Positions 1 to 23,500 of a DNA stretch of 64,000 bases are shown piece by piece. The DNA lies in assembly GCF_019175285.1 (NCBI RefSeq), contig NC_056528.1, positions 49,785,926 through 49,849,925 of the forward strand, read 5' to 3'. Each line of letters begins with the position of its first letter. Within the stretch, counting starts at the first letter, position 1. Both the position numbers and the translations under genes were made by a program. The stretch comes from Sceloporus undulatus. Lineage: Eukaryota; Chordata; Lepidosauria; Squamata; Phrynosomatidae. Under the pieces are notes generated by a model. That model did no database searches. It had not been told where the DNA came from and saw only the letters and a list, made by a program, of their open reading frames with translations.

Positions 1-1799
1 CAGCCAGTTAATCATAGTCCAAAGAGGAAGATATGTGTTCCAAGCATGGCTTTTTCCAAGCCTAGAATCTGGAAGGAGCCAGAGTCCTGTGCTCAGAGCC
101 TCTTGCTAACTCAATCTGTTTTGCAAGTGGAAGGGCAAACGGTAGAGTTAATTATTAGGTGTCCGCTTGGCTGTGAACTTCTCCAACTTGGGCAAGAAGG
201 ACGGCTGTTTGAAGAAGGGTTCATCTCCTCTTCCTCCAGCTCAATGGGTTTTGGGAGTGATGCATCTTCCAAGCTGTCGAAATATCAACTGAATTGGGTG
301 CGTTTGCTTGCTTATGGAAAACATTCCACTGATTTAAACATGGCCACACAAAGAATTATTGGCTGGAATTCAGCATGGGACTTGCGTCTTTGTAAGCAGA
401 CTTACGTGTGCAGGAGTAGTTTTGCAACATCTGTATTCAACTTGGGACTGCTGAGATGTTACAACGTACAGCCGGCTGTGCACCATAGCACATCATGAGG
501 CACATCTGGACACTGGCTCAGAAGTGCTGGGGCACAACAGAGTGCCTCATGTATATCAGACATGTCTGATGAGCATCTGAAGTGTGCAGTGCACATTGGA
601 AGAACCCAGTGCACATAGGAACACAAACCAGCTCCCCACAAAAACATACTGCTGTGTAATTGAAAACCCAGAATAATGAAAATACTTGGCTCCATTCGGT
701 TTATCATCGGGTGGATCAATTTGAAAGCATTAAGAAAACACATCCCACAGAGCTTCTAGGCTGCAGTTCAAAGCCTGTGGCTTCTACTATCTTTCCATGA
801 CTTCCTTGTTGGGCTTGTAGACGCTGAAGGAGCCTTCGCACTATGCGAAACCTCACTTAATATCCGGCCAAACCCTCAGCCCCAAACAAAATAAAACAAC
901 CCGTGCACTTTCTCTTGTTTCCTAGCATGTCGTCACGCTGTTTTAATTTTCCTCTCTGTCGGGATCTTTTCAAAGGATGGCAAAGCAATTGCAAGTAATA
1001 GGCAGGGAGAGAATTAATGGCAGATCAGAGCTAGAACAGGGATTTGCATGCTCTGGGGACCAGACACCCAGTTCATGGTATAACTGCAAAGTTTGCAGAA
1101 GAATACGCCAGCCCTCCTCCTGTAACTATGTTTGTAGGAGATTATTGAAAAGAATATTGTTGAATAACAATTTAAAAAGGAATAGAAGGCTGCCTGAATG
1201 CTAACTGCATTAGAGTGACCACATTCAGGGTATACCTATAATGGTTTGTGCCAGTCGTCTGGATTTCATGTCCAGGAGCCACGGAGATGGGCCAAAGTGC
1301 TCAATAAACAAAGCACCGCTGAGTTGTTGGACAAGTAGTTGGGTAATCTTTTTCCTCCCAAGTGGGCAGTTGGAGTAGGGCAGTAAAGTTTTTAATGCCT
1401 TTGCAGCCCACCTTTCCTGACCTCCACATTCCTTCTTAATCTGCTCTAATACCGCTGAGAATGAGACCTGGCTGGACGCAGGCTGAGGAATAGCCAAGGG
1501 ATTTCGAAAAAGAACAGCTGAGGAGGCTGCTGGTACATGACCGGAACGAAAGTTGGGAGTTGGCCTTTTGGGTCCAGTCTGCATTGATTTTAATTTTGCT
1601 GTGAGCTGCCTTGACTCCTGGGACCCTCTCACACATCCTGATGGTGCAGGGAAGCATTGGGACTCTCAAACATAAGCAGCATCAACGATGTTTCACATTT
1701 CTGGACTGTTTGGTTTAACTTTAGGATAGAAAATCAAGTATCATTTCTCCAAATTGTGGCACCTTAAAGCACTAGAGGTACATATCGGGTATTCTTTAC

Positions 1800-2066
1800 A
1801 AGCATCACTGCATTGTGCCTCTGCAACAGTGCATCTTGCATAAGTAGTCCTGCAAGCCTAACAGCATTATACCTGTGCAAGATCCACTACGTCATTGCAT
1901 TTTGCCTTTGCAGATGTTGCTGCACCACAACATTAGACCTTCGTAGAAGTTGCGACGTCACTGCATCATGGCCCTGCAAGCACCACTGCATGCCACCTAT
2001 GCAAGATCCACTGAATGATTGCATTATATTTTAGTGCATCACTGCATTGTGCATCTGTAATGTTTG
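1800..2066. repeat. Degenerate minisatellite (gcatcactgcattgtgcc type)
   Basis: Related short phrases recur along 260 bases: cactgcattgtgc, gcatcactgcat, tgcaagatccact (twice), tgcctttgcag. The units are roughly 25-50 bases and heavily diverged. It lies in SLC16A2 intron 1 with no coding sign. Confidence 0.55.
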
Positions 2067-2706
2067 CAGAGGCCCTCTCTGCCTGGTGTCATTCAGTCCA
2101 CAAGGAGCCCTCAGTAAGAGACATGGTCAGTTGGGTGGGTTGTCCTGGTAAGAATAAATGAGCCTTTGGATTAAAAATGAATGATTGATGTGTAGCAGTG
2201 ATGCTACACTTCCGGTGCCAAGGCAAATGGTTCCAGGTGGTCCACCTGTAAATAGATGCACTGTCTGAAAAGAGTTGCATGCTGGGAAACAGTCAGCAAA
2301 AAATCCTGAACATGGAGAAAGCCTGTGAGAGGATGTCTGCCAAGTTCACAAGGGTTCCTCCTCGCCTGGTAAATCCCAGAAACAGATGCTTTCCGATTCT
2401 GTCTCCGGGACTTAATTGGGGATGAATGAAAAGACCAAAGCAGCTCCGCCACAATTTTTTAATAGTGATGTTTTTTGTAGCGACAACATTGTGAGCCGAG
2501 CAAATGCCCAAGAGGACTTGGGAATGTCATCTTAAAACAATTACTTCCTCTTCTCCGTTGTTTATCTTCCTGGGAAGGAAAACAAAGCCGTAAAGAATGA
2601 TTTTCTGTCATGGAGGTGGTTTGTCTCATTCAAGGGGGCCTTCGCTTTCAAAGACGTTTGCTCCGACACTAATATCGATTGGTCCAGAGAAAAAAAGTTC
2701 TTCTCT

Positions 2707-4035
2707 TAGAATCATAGAATCATAGAGTTGGAAGAGACCGCAAGGGCCCTGATCCAGTCCAACCCCATTCTGCCATGCAGGAACTCTCAGTCAAAGCATC
2801 TCTGACAGATGGCCATCCAGCCTCTGCTTAAAGACCTCCAAGGAAGGAGACTCCACTACACTCCGAGGAAGGAGTGTGTTCCACTGTTGAACAGCCCTTA
2901 CTCTCAGGAAGTTCCTCCTAATGTTGAGCTGGAATCTCTTTTCCTGCAGCTTGCATCCATTGCTCCATTGGGTCCTAGTCTCTGGAGCAGCAGAAAACAA
3001 GCTTGCTCCCTCCTCAATATGACATCCTTTCAAATATTTAAACAGGGCTATCATATCACCTCTTAACCTTCTTTTCTCCAGGATAAACATCCCCAGCTCC
3101 CTGAGTCGTTCCTCATAGGGCATGGTTTCCAGACCCTTCACCATTTTAGTCACCCTCCTTTGGATATGCTCCAGTTTCTCAATGTCCCTTTTGAATTGTG
3201 GCACCCAGAACTGGACACAATATTCCAGGTGGGGCCTGACCAGAGCAGAATATAGTGGCACTATTACTTCCCTTGATCTAGACACTATACTTCTATTGAT
3301 GCAGCCTAAAATCGCATTGGCCTTTTTAGCTGCTGCATCGCACTGTTGACTCATGTTCAACTTGTGGTCTACTTGGACTCCTAGATCCCTTTCACATGTT
3401 GTCTCCTTAAGCCAGGTGTCCCCCATAATCCTATATCTGTGTATTTTATTTTTCCGCCCTAAGTGCAATACCTTACATTTCTCCGTGTTGAATTTCATTT
3501 TGTTAGCTTTGGCCCAGCTTTCTAGTCTATTCAGGTCATTTTGAATCTTGATCCTGTCCTCTGGGCTATTAGCTATTCCTCCTAATTTGGCGTCATCTGC
3601 AAATTTGATAAGTATGCTCCCAATCCTGTCATCCAGGTCATTGATAAAGATGTTGAATAACACTGGGCCCAGGACAGAGCCCCACTGGACACCCCACTGG
3701 TCACTTCTCTCCAGGCTGAAGAGGAGCCATTGTTGAGCACCCTTTGCATTCAGCCGGTCAACCAGTTACAGATCCATTTAAGAGTTCCTTTGTCTAGCCC
3801 ACATTTTAGAAGCTTGTTTGCAAGAATGCCATGGGAAACCTTGTCAAAGGCCTTACTGAAATCAAGATATACTATATCCACAGCATTCCCTTCATCTACC
3901 AAGCTGGTAATTTTATCAAAGAAAGAGATCAGGTTTGTCTGGCATGACTTGTTTCTCTGAAACCCATGTTGACTTTTTGTGATTATGGCATTGCTTTCTA
4001 GATCTTCACAGACTCTCTGTTGTATGATCTAACTT
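2707..4035 (-). mobile_element. CR1 LINE, 5'-truncated, reverse transcriptase and 3' UTR
   Basis: Minus-strand LINE of the CR1 clade. From its 5' side it encodes RT palm sequence (VYLDFSKAFDKVSHG, near 3850), the catalytic block FADDAKLGG (near 3600), LPLYSALVRPHLEYCVQFW and the C-terminal FKQRLDGHL. It ends in the family's 3' tail of short repeats (gaatcatagaatcatagag on the + strand near 2709). About 290 codons are open to the C-terminus. Upstream there is a frame change just before the GSVLGP motif and an in-frame stop after NWLTG, so it is dead. The 5' border near 4035 is uncertain. Confidence 0.9.
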
Positions 4036-5007
4036 ATGGCCCGGTTCCCGTCCCAAGCCTCCGTATGTAAATCTGTCTTAATTACATTCAGCTCATTAAA
4101 TTTAATATCTAGGTCCCTGTCCCCCCCCCCCCCCCAACAACCCGAGTAAATTCCAAACGGTCCAGAGGCCTTGTCATATTTGTACTACTTTGGCTTTGCC
4201 GGGCAGGAAACCTCTTTTGGAAATAGCCAGTTTAATGAGTCTCTTGCACCTTTCATTCCAAAATTTCATTCAGATTTGTGTCCATGCGTGTGTCAATTCT
4301 TTAGGAAGGGTTGTTTGGAAGGAGGCCACCGAATCCTATTAAGAGGTACTTGCTTACACCGGGTGCCTTATTCGTCTCCAAAAAAGCACCCCAGCTGCTA
4401 TGGGGTCTTGTCTTTTCTCGGCCCCCTTCTCTGGTCTCATTTTTGTTCCCAACTCAGAGGCTTCCTGCTGTGTCTCAGTTATTCTGGTCTTTTTTGAAAG
4501 ATCCCACTCCAAAACTCAATTTATTACAGGAAGGCCTTTGAAGAAATTGGTTTGGAGGAGGCCAAATAGAATTAATTTGGAAAGATCATCTGTTCTCGCT
4601 GCGGAGAGTTTTCTTTTTGGAGCTCTTGGAAAAAGATCAGGTGGAAGAAAGATGGATGTTGGCCACCTTAAGCTCTCTTTTAATGAGGGACCTCTTCCTT
4701 CCAAAGAGGTTCTCAAGGCAAGTTGAATAGGACTAACTGTATAGAAAAGCAAAGCGTTTTTGTAGCGTAATTGGAAGCTCACACATAGAAAACAAGGCCC
4801 TAAAGATGGTTTGCTCTTGTTATTTGCTGTGAAATTGGCTATGGAAACTCTATGAAGAAGAGGCCTCCAAAAATCATGGTCATCAACAGCCCTGCTCAAG
4901 TTTTGCCATGGCTCCCTTGACTGAGTCTATCTACTTGTAATGCCATCTTTCCTTTTCCCCCATTGACTCCCACATTACAGAACATTAATGGACAATATTC
5001 ACTGTCA
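4036..5007. other. SLC16A2 intron 1 stretch, nothing identified
   Basis: Contains a C-run at about 4121-4136 next to the CR1 border. The rest is intronic sequence in which I recognise no gene or repeat. Overlapping open frames at 4171-4726 have no domain and no codon pattern of a real exon. Confidence 0.5.
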
Positions 5008-5015
5008 GCTACTTA

Positions 5016-5203
5016 GGCTGTATCCACGCTGCAGAAATAATCCGGTTCGACGCCACTTTAACTTCTGTGGCTCATTGCTATGGAATTCTGGGGAGTGAGT
5101 GTAGTTTGTTGTGGCACTAGAGCACTCCCAGAATTCCACAGCACTGAGCCATAGCAGTTCAAGTGGTGTCAAACCGGATTATTTCTGCAGTGCGGATGCA
5201 GCC
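5016..5203. mobile_element. Palindromic non-autonomous DNA transposon (family A), full copy
   Basis: The two halves are inverted copies of each other: the start ggctgtatccacgctgcag mirrors the end ctgcagtgcggatgcagcc, and the inner gccactttaac and attctgggga also pair. The structure can fold into one long hairpin. It is the family with most copies in this window. A hAT origin is suggested only by another copy (42331-42540) that has an 8-bp target duplication. Confidence 0.8.
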
Positions 5204-5217
5204 TCACTGTCTCAGGA

Positions 5218-5520
5218 GAATCAATTTCTTAAGGGAAAGCAATGGCAAACCTCTTTGGAATAAATCTGGCCGTGAAAACAAGAGGACGCATGGTATAGTG
5301 ACTTGAGCGTTGGACTAGGACTCTGGGAGTCCAGGGTTCAAATCCCTGCTCAGCCATGGAAACCCTTGGCATGACTTTGGATAAATCACACTCTCTTAGC
5401 CTTAGGAGAAAGCAAGAAAGGCAAACCTCCTTTGAATAATAAAGCATGCCAATAAAACCCTGTAATAGCTTCGTCTTAGAGTTGTCATAATTTAGAAATT
5501 ACTTACACAACAACAAATGG
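5218..5520 (+). mobile_element. tRNA-derived SINE (Sauria type) with a second SINE fragment before it
   Basis: A tRNA-like head with B-box-like ggttcaaatccc near 5335 is followed by the body gccatggaaaccc and a decayed Bov-B-like tail ending in acaacaaca. A partial SINE body (5218-5283) lies directly in front, so two insertions or one rearranged copy are possible. Confidence 0.8.
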
Positions 5521-5774
5521 GTGGGACTGGAATTTTTTAGTCAAGTGAATGATAAGATATGGAAAGGTAAGGATGAGGATTTTTGCTTAGGATGGTACCT
5601 GCAGAAGCTCATTGTCTGGATCCAAAGGTGCCAACCTGAACCACGGAGGCCAACCCAGCCTTCTTCCTTTCAGTCCTGGACAATACATCAGTCCTTCCAT
5701 TTCTCCTTTACAATGCATCTGTCTGCCTCGGTGTCTCTCTTGTTGAACAGTCAGCTGGACAAAGGCATTATTAA

Positions 5775-16940
<11,166 letters not shown>

Positions 16941-17820
16941 AGCCATCCTTCTGATCTCCCAACGACTTTTGGGGCACGCAGACTCTTGCCGCCACCGCCG
17001 CCAGCGGCATCTTCTGGCCATTGGCTGAACCCAGCCTTCACCTAAGAGGATTTGAACCTTTTTGGTTGTAGCCGGGAAGCTCCTGGTTGGTAAAGTATAG
17101 ACAGCCTGGACTGGAAAGCTTGCTTTCAAGTTGATTTGGGGATATATATATTTTGGCTTTTCCTCTGGCAGAGAGAAATTCTGATAGCACTCTATTCGTG
17201 GGGCTTTCCCCCCCCCCCCTCTTCTTGCCATGATTTTACTAATGGACACAAGGCAGCAGATAATCCATAGTTGGCTGCATAAAAGTTTTTAATAGATTGT
17301 ATTGGTTTGCTCCACTTTCCACCTCCGGGAAGAAGAAGAAGAAAGAAATCCTGATCCTGTAATTGCGCATAGGTATTTCGCCTTGAAAGTGGAGTTTAAT
17401 CTCTTTTGGAGCTGCTGTGGGAGTTAGTTTTGTAGTAGCCAAACTCTCAGCATTATATTTTGAAGCGTTCATGGTGGGGAATGGGTGAAAGGAAAAAGAA
17501 CAGAGTGGGTGAATTTAGAATCATGTTGTTTTTCCTCTTTTAAAACATGTTTCCTTTTCTTCTCCGCCAGAGTCGACCTTGCCATCCCTCCTCCTTTGAA
17601 TTTTTGCCTCTAAAACTGTGATGAGTTGCTTGGTTTTTAACACCAAGCTGGTCTTGCATTGTGATTTCTTTACTTGGTTTTTTCTCTCTCTGTTAAATGT
17701 GTCTCAAAAGAAAGGCAAACCTCCTCCTTTAACTGACCAGGCTTCCCTTAGAAAGGTCTTATGTCCTGAGATATTGCCATCCATTCTTTAAAATAGAATG
17801 AGCTACACTACAAAGTCACG
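16941..17820 (+). other. SLC16A2: SLC16A2 3' UTR, start; end unknown
   Basis: Sequence after the stop has no recognised repeat up to about 17820, as expected for a 3' UTR. It holds C-runs near 17208-17219. No AATAAA occurs in this stretch. The first clear downstream AATAAA is at about 18884, beyond two SINEs and a palindromic element, and another is at about 21109. The true polyadenylation site cannot be chosen from sequence. Confidence 0.5.
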
Positions 17821-17821
17821 G

Positions 17822-18300
17822 AGTAGAGCTACACTACAAGTTACAGCAGTTTGGTGCCACTTTAATTTCCATGGCTCGCACCTTCCAGAAGTCTGGGATT
17901 TGTCATTTGGTGAGCAGTTACTTTGAACAATTTGTTGGGGAACTCTAGTTCTCCCTCCTTGAAGTGCAGCACTAGAGCTCTAGAGCAGACCATTCTAAGT
18001 ACTAAGCTTGTTGTTGTTGTGTGCCTTCCTGTTGTTTCCAACTTATAGCAACCCCAAGGCAATGCTATCATGGGGTTTTCATGGCAAGATTTGTTCAGAG
18101 CGGGGTTGCCATAGTCTTCTCCTGAGGCTGAGAGAGTGTGACTTGTCCAAAGTGACCAAGTGGATCTCCATGGCAGAGAACTGAACCTTGGTCTCCACAG
18201 AGTTGTAGTCCAGCACTCAAACCACTACATCACATTGGCTTGCCAGTACTACAAATCCCAGCATTCTCTAGGATGGAGCCATGAAAGTTACAATTGCATC
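17822..18300. mobile_element. Family A-like palindromic element split by a SINE
   Basis: The left part (17822-18003: agcagtttggtgccacttta, ccatggctcgc) and right part (18241-18300: actacaaatcccagcattc, atggagccatgaaagttac) are the two arms of one palindromic element. The SINE at 18008-18240 sits between them, so the SINE is younger. Confidence 0.6.
18008..18240 (-). mobile_element. Sauria-type SINE
   Basis: Near full length on the minus strand, from the tail (ttgttgttgtgtgcc on +) to the tRNA-like head (cagcactcaaaccactac on +). Inserted into a palindromic transposon. Confidence 0.85.
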
Positions 18301-18641
18301 ACTGCTATCACTATGTAGCAGACACTGACAGATTTCAAGTCTGGGGGAAAAAAGGAGACTCACTTCACCCTCCGACTCTCTTAACAGTGCCTTCAGTTTG
18401 GCAAAATGTATTTCAGTTTTCCTTCTTTCTTTCCCCCTTTCCAAGATCTGTAGTTCTTTCACTACCAAGCCATCCTTTTTGATGCAGAGAGTTTGTAAAG
18501 GGCCAGATTTAGCTTACTTTGGTTATTACAGAATGTGTTCTTTCTTCTTGGCTTTGATTCCTCAAGGGAGAGGAGGGCTCCAGTGGAATGAAGTACAAGC
18601 ATTGATCTGAGACATCTTGGACCTGAACTGTTGGGTGTGAC

Positions 18642-18868
18642 TGTTGTTGTTGTGTGCCTTCAAGTCATTTCTGGCTTACGGCGACCATAAGGTGAACCTA
18701 TCATGGGGTTTCCCTGGTGAGGTTTATTCAGAAGAGGTTTGCTTTTGCCTTCTCCTGAGGCTGAGAATGTGTGACTTGACCAGAGTCACCCAGTGGTTTC
18801 ATGGCCAAGTGAGGAATCAAACCCTGGTCTCCAGAGTTGTAGTCCAACATTTAAGCCATGCTGGGTCT
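18642..18868 (-). mobile_element. Sauria-type SINE
   Basis: Minus-strand copy with intact Bov-B-type tail (gtgtgccttcaagtcatttc on +), body (gcttttgccttctcctgagg) and head (gaatcaaaccctggtctcc). Confidence 0.88.
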
Positions 18869-19639
18869 GACAATACCTTCTGAATAAATACATGGGACCT
18901 TTTTCCCAATCTAGAATCTGTTGTACTTGTATGGATATAGATTTCTGGATGAGGAAAGCCTCTGTCAGATGCTCAAAAACCAAGAGCAATGGAGAAACAA
19001 CCAGCAACTCAGGAAACCACACATGGGCACCATTGCATGAGCATTCCTGTTTGGATGCCTGGACATCAGGATCTGGAGCAGTCAGTCTCTGTTGTCTCTG
19101 TACAACAATTTCTGCTGAGCTTATCTGAATCAGGATGATTGTTCCTGGGAAGAAGGATATTCTGTGGTCCACCTACTAAAGGTAGTGTTCCTTATTGAAA
19201 GGTTAAACTCAGCATTAAGGGAAATGTGTCTTCCATGTGAAGAAGACTTTTTCTCTCCTGTCATGGCTCTTTCCCAGAGCTGCATGCCTCAGCAGTCAGA
19301 CTTGCAAATTAAAGCTGCATCTTACCTTCCAGTGATAAAACAAATGCAGTTTTGGAAACACACATGCTATAAAGGGACATCTTTGACTACAAGATCCCAA
19401 CTAGTCTAGCAAGATGGTGATGATGACCAATATCCAGTTAGCCATCAGACTATAACAGACAGACAAACCTTTTTTTTGCAAACCTTCTGACTCTGCCTTG
19501 CTTTCCAAAGCTGCCAATGCTCCACAGTGCCAGCATGAGGAGAACATGGTCCCCAAACATTCACCTCGACTGCAACAGGGATATAGTATAACCCTGTCTC
19601 TGTGGGACTGGTACTCCCACTTCTGGAAAATAATATGGT

Positions 19640-19795
19640 TTCCCTAGGCATTTTCTAGGTCCTCCAGCACAGTTCTGTGTTAGGCTTCTGGTGGGAGAGG
19701 GCCATAAAGTCAAGCTGTGAAGACCAAGAATATGCCTAGAGAGATGTTCTCTCTAGGACTCTCTAGGTCCTCCAGTGCAACCTCTGCCAGAAGTC
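19640..19795. mobile_element. Family C element (ctctaggtcctccag), diverged
   Basis: Carries ttctaggtcctccagcaca, then ctctctaggtcctccagtg. Related to 23501-23794 and 48412-48585. Palindromic ends are only partly kept. Confidence 0.5.
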
Positions 19796-19894
19796 ATTTA
19801 TTTCATTAGGGTTCACAGTTGTCCGCAGTTTTGCATTTACGTGGTAAATCTGGGAATGTATCCCCCGCAGATATGAAAGTTGTACTGTACTATG

Positions 19895-20030
19895 AGGAGG
19901 CCTTCAAGTCATTTCCAACTTACGGCAACCCTAAGGCAACCCTACCACAGGGTTACCCAGTGGGTTTCCATGGCCAGGAAGGGAATCTCCAGAGTTTGCA
20001 ATGCTCAAAACATTACACCATGCTTGCTTT
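19895..20030 (-). mobile_element. Sauria-type SINE, shortened
   Basis: Minus strand: the tail (ggccttcaagtcatttcc on +) and body are present with an internal deletion; the head ends near attacaccatgc. Confidence 0.7.
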
Positions 20031-22356
20031 TCACATATCTCCCCCATTTACTTGTCTGGACTGCAAAGATGAAGGATTTGGGAATCTATGGGGAATGCAA
20101 TGCTATTGCTTGTCTCCTCTAGTCAGTACGATGCTTGACAACGGTTAAGGTAACTTTTGCTCCTCCTTGATGGAAGACAACTTCCTTTCTGGTTTGCTGC
20201 CAAAACAAGATCATCACTATCTCTAATACCTGCATACTAGTCATGCTCTGCTATCATCATGCCATCATCACTCTCATGCGCCTTTCAAGGCAACTGGTGC
20301 AGAAACAAGAAAGAACTTGCGTTCTGTTCAGCAGCTGCCATCTCTGTTTCCGATGCCATTCTCAGAGATAGAGAAGCCCTTGAAATCAAAGCAAGGGGGC
20401 AATTCCCTTTCACCAGGAGCTAAACGGTGAATTAAGAGAACAGCTGGGAAATTTGGAAAGGCCTCCATCAGAAAGGCTTTGAAATCGGGGGCACTTCCTT
20501 GACAAGTCTTCACTCCGAATCATTCACTCTGAAGTCCTCACAATTAGTCATGCAAAACAAGAGAGGGAGCCTGACACCTTGCTATGATACTTAAATGCTT
20601 TGTTCCAGGGATGTGGATAATACATGATGACACAACATGGTTGGCACCTAAGACTGATTTGTTTCCCTGATTCTGATCTATTTATCAAATTTGGGAGAGG
20701 CAAAGGCAAACAGTCCAATGATTTGCCAAATGCTAGAGATGATGCGATGCAGAAGGTTGGTTTTTTCCCATCTGAGGCCGAAATGCATCCTCAACAAGGA
20801 ATCAACTGGCTTTTTGCAAAATGCAAAGGTTATCCAATCACAGACTTTGTGATGGCAAGGGCCATCTACTCCAATTCCTTGCTAGGGAGGAATATACAGG
20901 TACACTACTCCTGAGTGATACTGGTTTGTATTGGGAATATAATCTGTCTAATCCTGTGATTGATTTTCTTTAGAGAGTTCAATGATCACATTCATGGAAC
21001 CTTTTGGAAAACAGCCCAAAGACTGAGCCAGATATCCAGGTATTTCAGACTGTCATCCCTACTCAGCATATGGCTTTGGTAATCTCTTCCAATGAGCCAG
21101 AGTCAGAATAAATCCTGGTTTGTGATTTTGGAGAGGACTAAGCCAGGTGTCACACTGAACAAGCCACAGATGGTGGTTTCCCTGATTTGTTTAACTGCTC
21201 CTACCATTGTAAGGAACAAAGCAGGAATGACTGAGGAGCAGACATCAGCATAAACTCTTTGTCACTGTGGGCCAGAATTATCATGATCATTTTCATTATT
21301 ATTATTACTACTGCTGCTATTACTACTGTTTCCAGAAGAAACAAAACTGGCTGGGAATGAGATGGGGACCAGGCCAGAGTGATGCTTCCTCTGGAGCGGA
21401 AAGAAAGAAAAACCTTGCCAACTCAGAGAAAACACTTTTCCCAAACAATTCCCTGATGTGGGAACCCTGTGAATACGATGCTCATGAAAGGATGGACTAG
21501 GGAAACAGAGCTTGGAAAAGTCGCCTTTGTTTTTGGACTATAATTCCCACCATCCGTCAACTTGTGGGAGTTGTAGTCCAAAAAAAGTACAGGTCCCAAG
21601 CTTTGTCCCTGATCCGTCTCTTTGAGTATCAATAGGAAGGTCCATCAACCTTCCCGAACCTTCCTGGTTTTTGGAGGAATCAGTCTCTTCTCGGAACCTA
21701 AGCTGTGAACCCAGAGCCTGCAACTGCTAGAGCAAAATACTTAGCAGGAGGAGTGTTGACTAGATTATACATGCCCAAGATTACCTAAAACCGAAGCAAG
21801 TTTACCTCCTCCGATTACTATTACCTGGGGTGTGTATGTGTGTCTTTGCACGTGTTTTTACTTAATTTTCAGTGGTGTCTTTTTTTTAATGTGTGTGGAT
21901 CGTGGTTTAGGGACCAAAACGTACCCCGATGGTGACCCTTAGCTGTCAGGGGATGTATTCATCACTTAGAAGAAGAAAAACTAGCCCTTGTTTGTTAAGT
22001 GCCTTTGAACAGCCAGGGTAGGAAGGAGTCCAGGCCAGAAGAGCTCAATGTTGAGACCTGGCTAAACCCAGACAGCTTGCCGCCATGTTTCTCCAGCGGA
22101 CCAAACTGCCGTCCCAGCTTTAGCAATTCCATCTCATCCCCCAAATAGGTGCAGCACCTTGGTGAGCTTTAAAGTTTGGGCTACAACTCAAGAGTAGGCT
22201 CACCAAGCCAACAACTCAGAAGCCATCAACCATGGCTGAGATCATTTGCTGAGGATCCCTCCAAATCAATAGGAAGTTATCCCTAAAAGGCGTGAGCTGT
22301 TAACAAGAATGACCTGATGAATGCTTGGCCGCCTAAAATCTTGGCTGATATTCTCA
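20030..22356. other. Intergenic stretch downstream of SLC16A2
   Basis: No gene seen. A short palindrome at about 21509-21607 has arms tttggactataattcccac and tgggagttgtagtccaaaa, as in common non-autonomous DNA transposons. The rest is unrecognised. Confidence 0.4.
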
Positions 22357-22363
22357 GTGTGTA

Positions 22364-22560
22364 GATCTGTGCTTTCAAGTCACCTGTCACCTTATGGCGA
22401 CTCCATGGATTTCATAGGGTTTTCTTAGGCAAGGATTCCTCAGAGATGGTTTTGCCAGTTCCTTCCTCCAAAACACAGCCTGGTATCCTTTGGCAGTCTC
22501 CCATCCACTGACCCTGCTTTGCTTCCACGATCAGACAAGTTCTGGTGCCTTCAAGGTATT
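22364..22560 (-). mobile_element. 5S rRNA-derived SINE (5S-Sauria type)
   Basis: On the minus strand the head is a 5S rRNA copy: on the + strand gcagtctcccatcca, then gaccctgctttgcttcc and gatcagacaag, matching the complement of the vertebrate 5S internal promoter region with a short deletion. The body follows, and then a Bov-B-like tail (ctttcaagtcacctg and cttatggcgactcc on +). Not a functional 5S gene, since it is truncated and fused. Confidence 0.85.
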
Positions 22561-23500
22561 TATATCAGGCTGATGATCAGCTAACTAGTTAGACTGGTGT
22601 AAGTAGTTAATGTCTCCTGGCATGACCCCCCTCCAGCCCACCTTAAGAGCCAACAGCTGGACTGAGCAAAGTCTGTTTAGTTGACAACTGGGGCACAAGG
22701 AGGATGTTTCCAGCTCTCTTCCATCAGTGAGCCAAGGCTGCAATGGAGGTCCTGTTTCTGATCGTTGCAACCTCACTTGATCCTCTTTGCACCCCGATCA
22801 GCAACTGAACAGACCTCCTTTGCTCAGTGTGACACCACTAAGGTGTGTGGGCCATTTAAGTAATCTTACTGAATGTGGAGCAAATACAGACCTGTGTCTG
22901 CAATACAGAATGCTAGCCATGATATTTTTTTTGTATCGTTGTTGTTGCAATGATGCCCTGATACTTTGGATCTGCCTCCCATCCAGCCTCAGACCAGTCT
23001 CTGCATAAGACAGCAAGAGGTCAAAGCTAGTTGTTAGAAGCACTCTATACAGGAAAATGACAACACTTGCATAGGCTGATTGGGTTTTATTCCCAATGTT
23101 TCGACATACCGAATTGAGGGGGAAGTACATATTTTTATAAACATGCAAATAATCAAAATAGCCAAGACCGTAACCTGCCTATATTATTCACTTTTCTCTC
23201 TCTCTCTCTCCTGCTGTTTTAATTCTGTCGTCGGTGTTATTGTTGTCTGTTTTCTGCTTCGTTGCTGTTAGATGCTTTAGCATTCTCCTTGTGGAGGGAG
23301 GAATCAGGCTATAAATGTTTTGTATAGATACAGTACTATAATTATTATTTTTTTAAGGAAAGTCATAATAGATTAGAAAGGATACGAGCTGAAAATTCTG
23401 TGAACGATTTATGTTCCCTAAAAAGGTGCCCACCAGATGGGTCCGAGCACAACTCCCATCATCCCCAGTCTGCAGGGCAATGCTTGAAGTCCAGCACATG

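Noticed and set aside
46-498. 150-codon + strand open frame at the left edge
   Set aside because: No domain, low-complexity Ser run, and no splice or family evidence; lies in intron 1.
1225-1669. Overlapping minus-strand open frames (135 and 77 codons)
   Set aside because: No recognisable domain or homologue; two frames overlap over the same bases, as in chance open frames.
2791-3663. 290-codon minus-strand frame as a host gene
   Set aside because: It is the CR1 reverse transcriptase C-terminal part, with the CR1 3' tail directly after it.
5285-5345. tRNA gene
   Set aside because: The B-box-like sequence belongs to a SINE head; no cloverleaf and the same head recurs in many SINE copies. 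The same holds for the other SINE heads.
22482-22556. 5S rRNA gene
   Set aside because: Truncated, with a central deletion and fused to a SINE tail; it is a SINE head.
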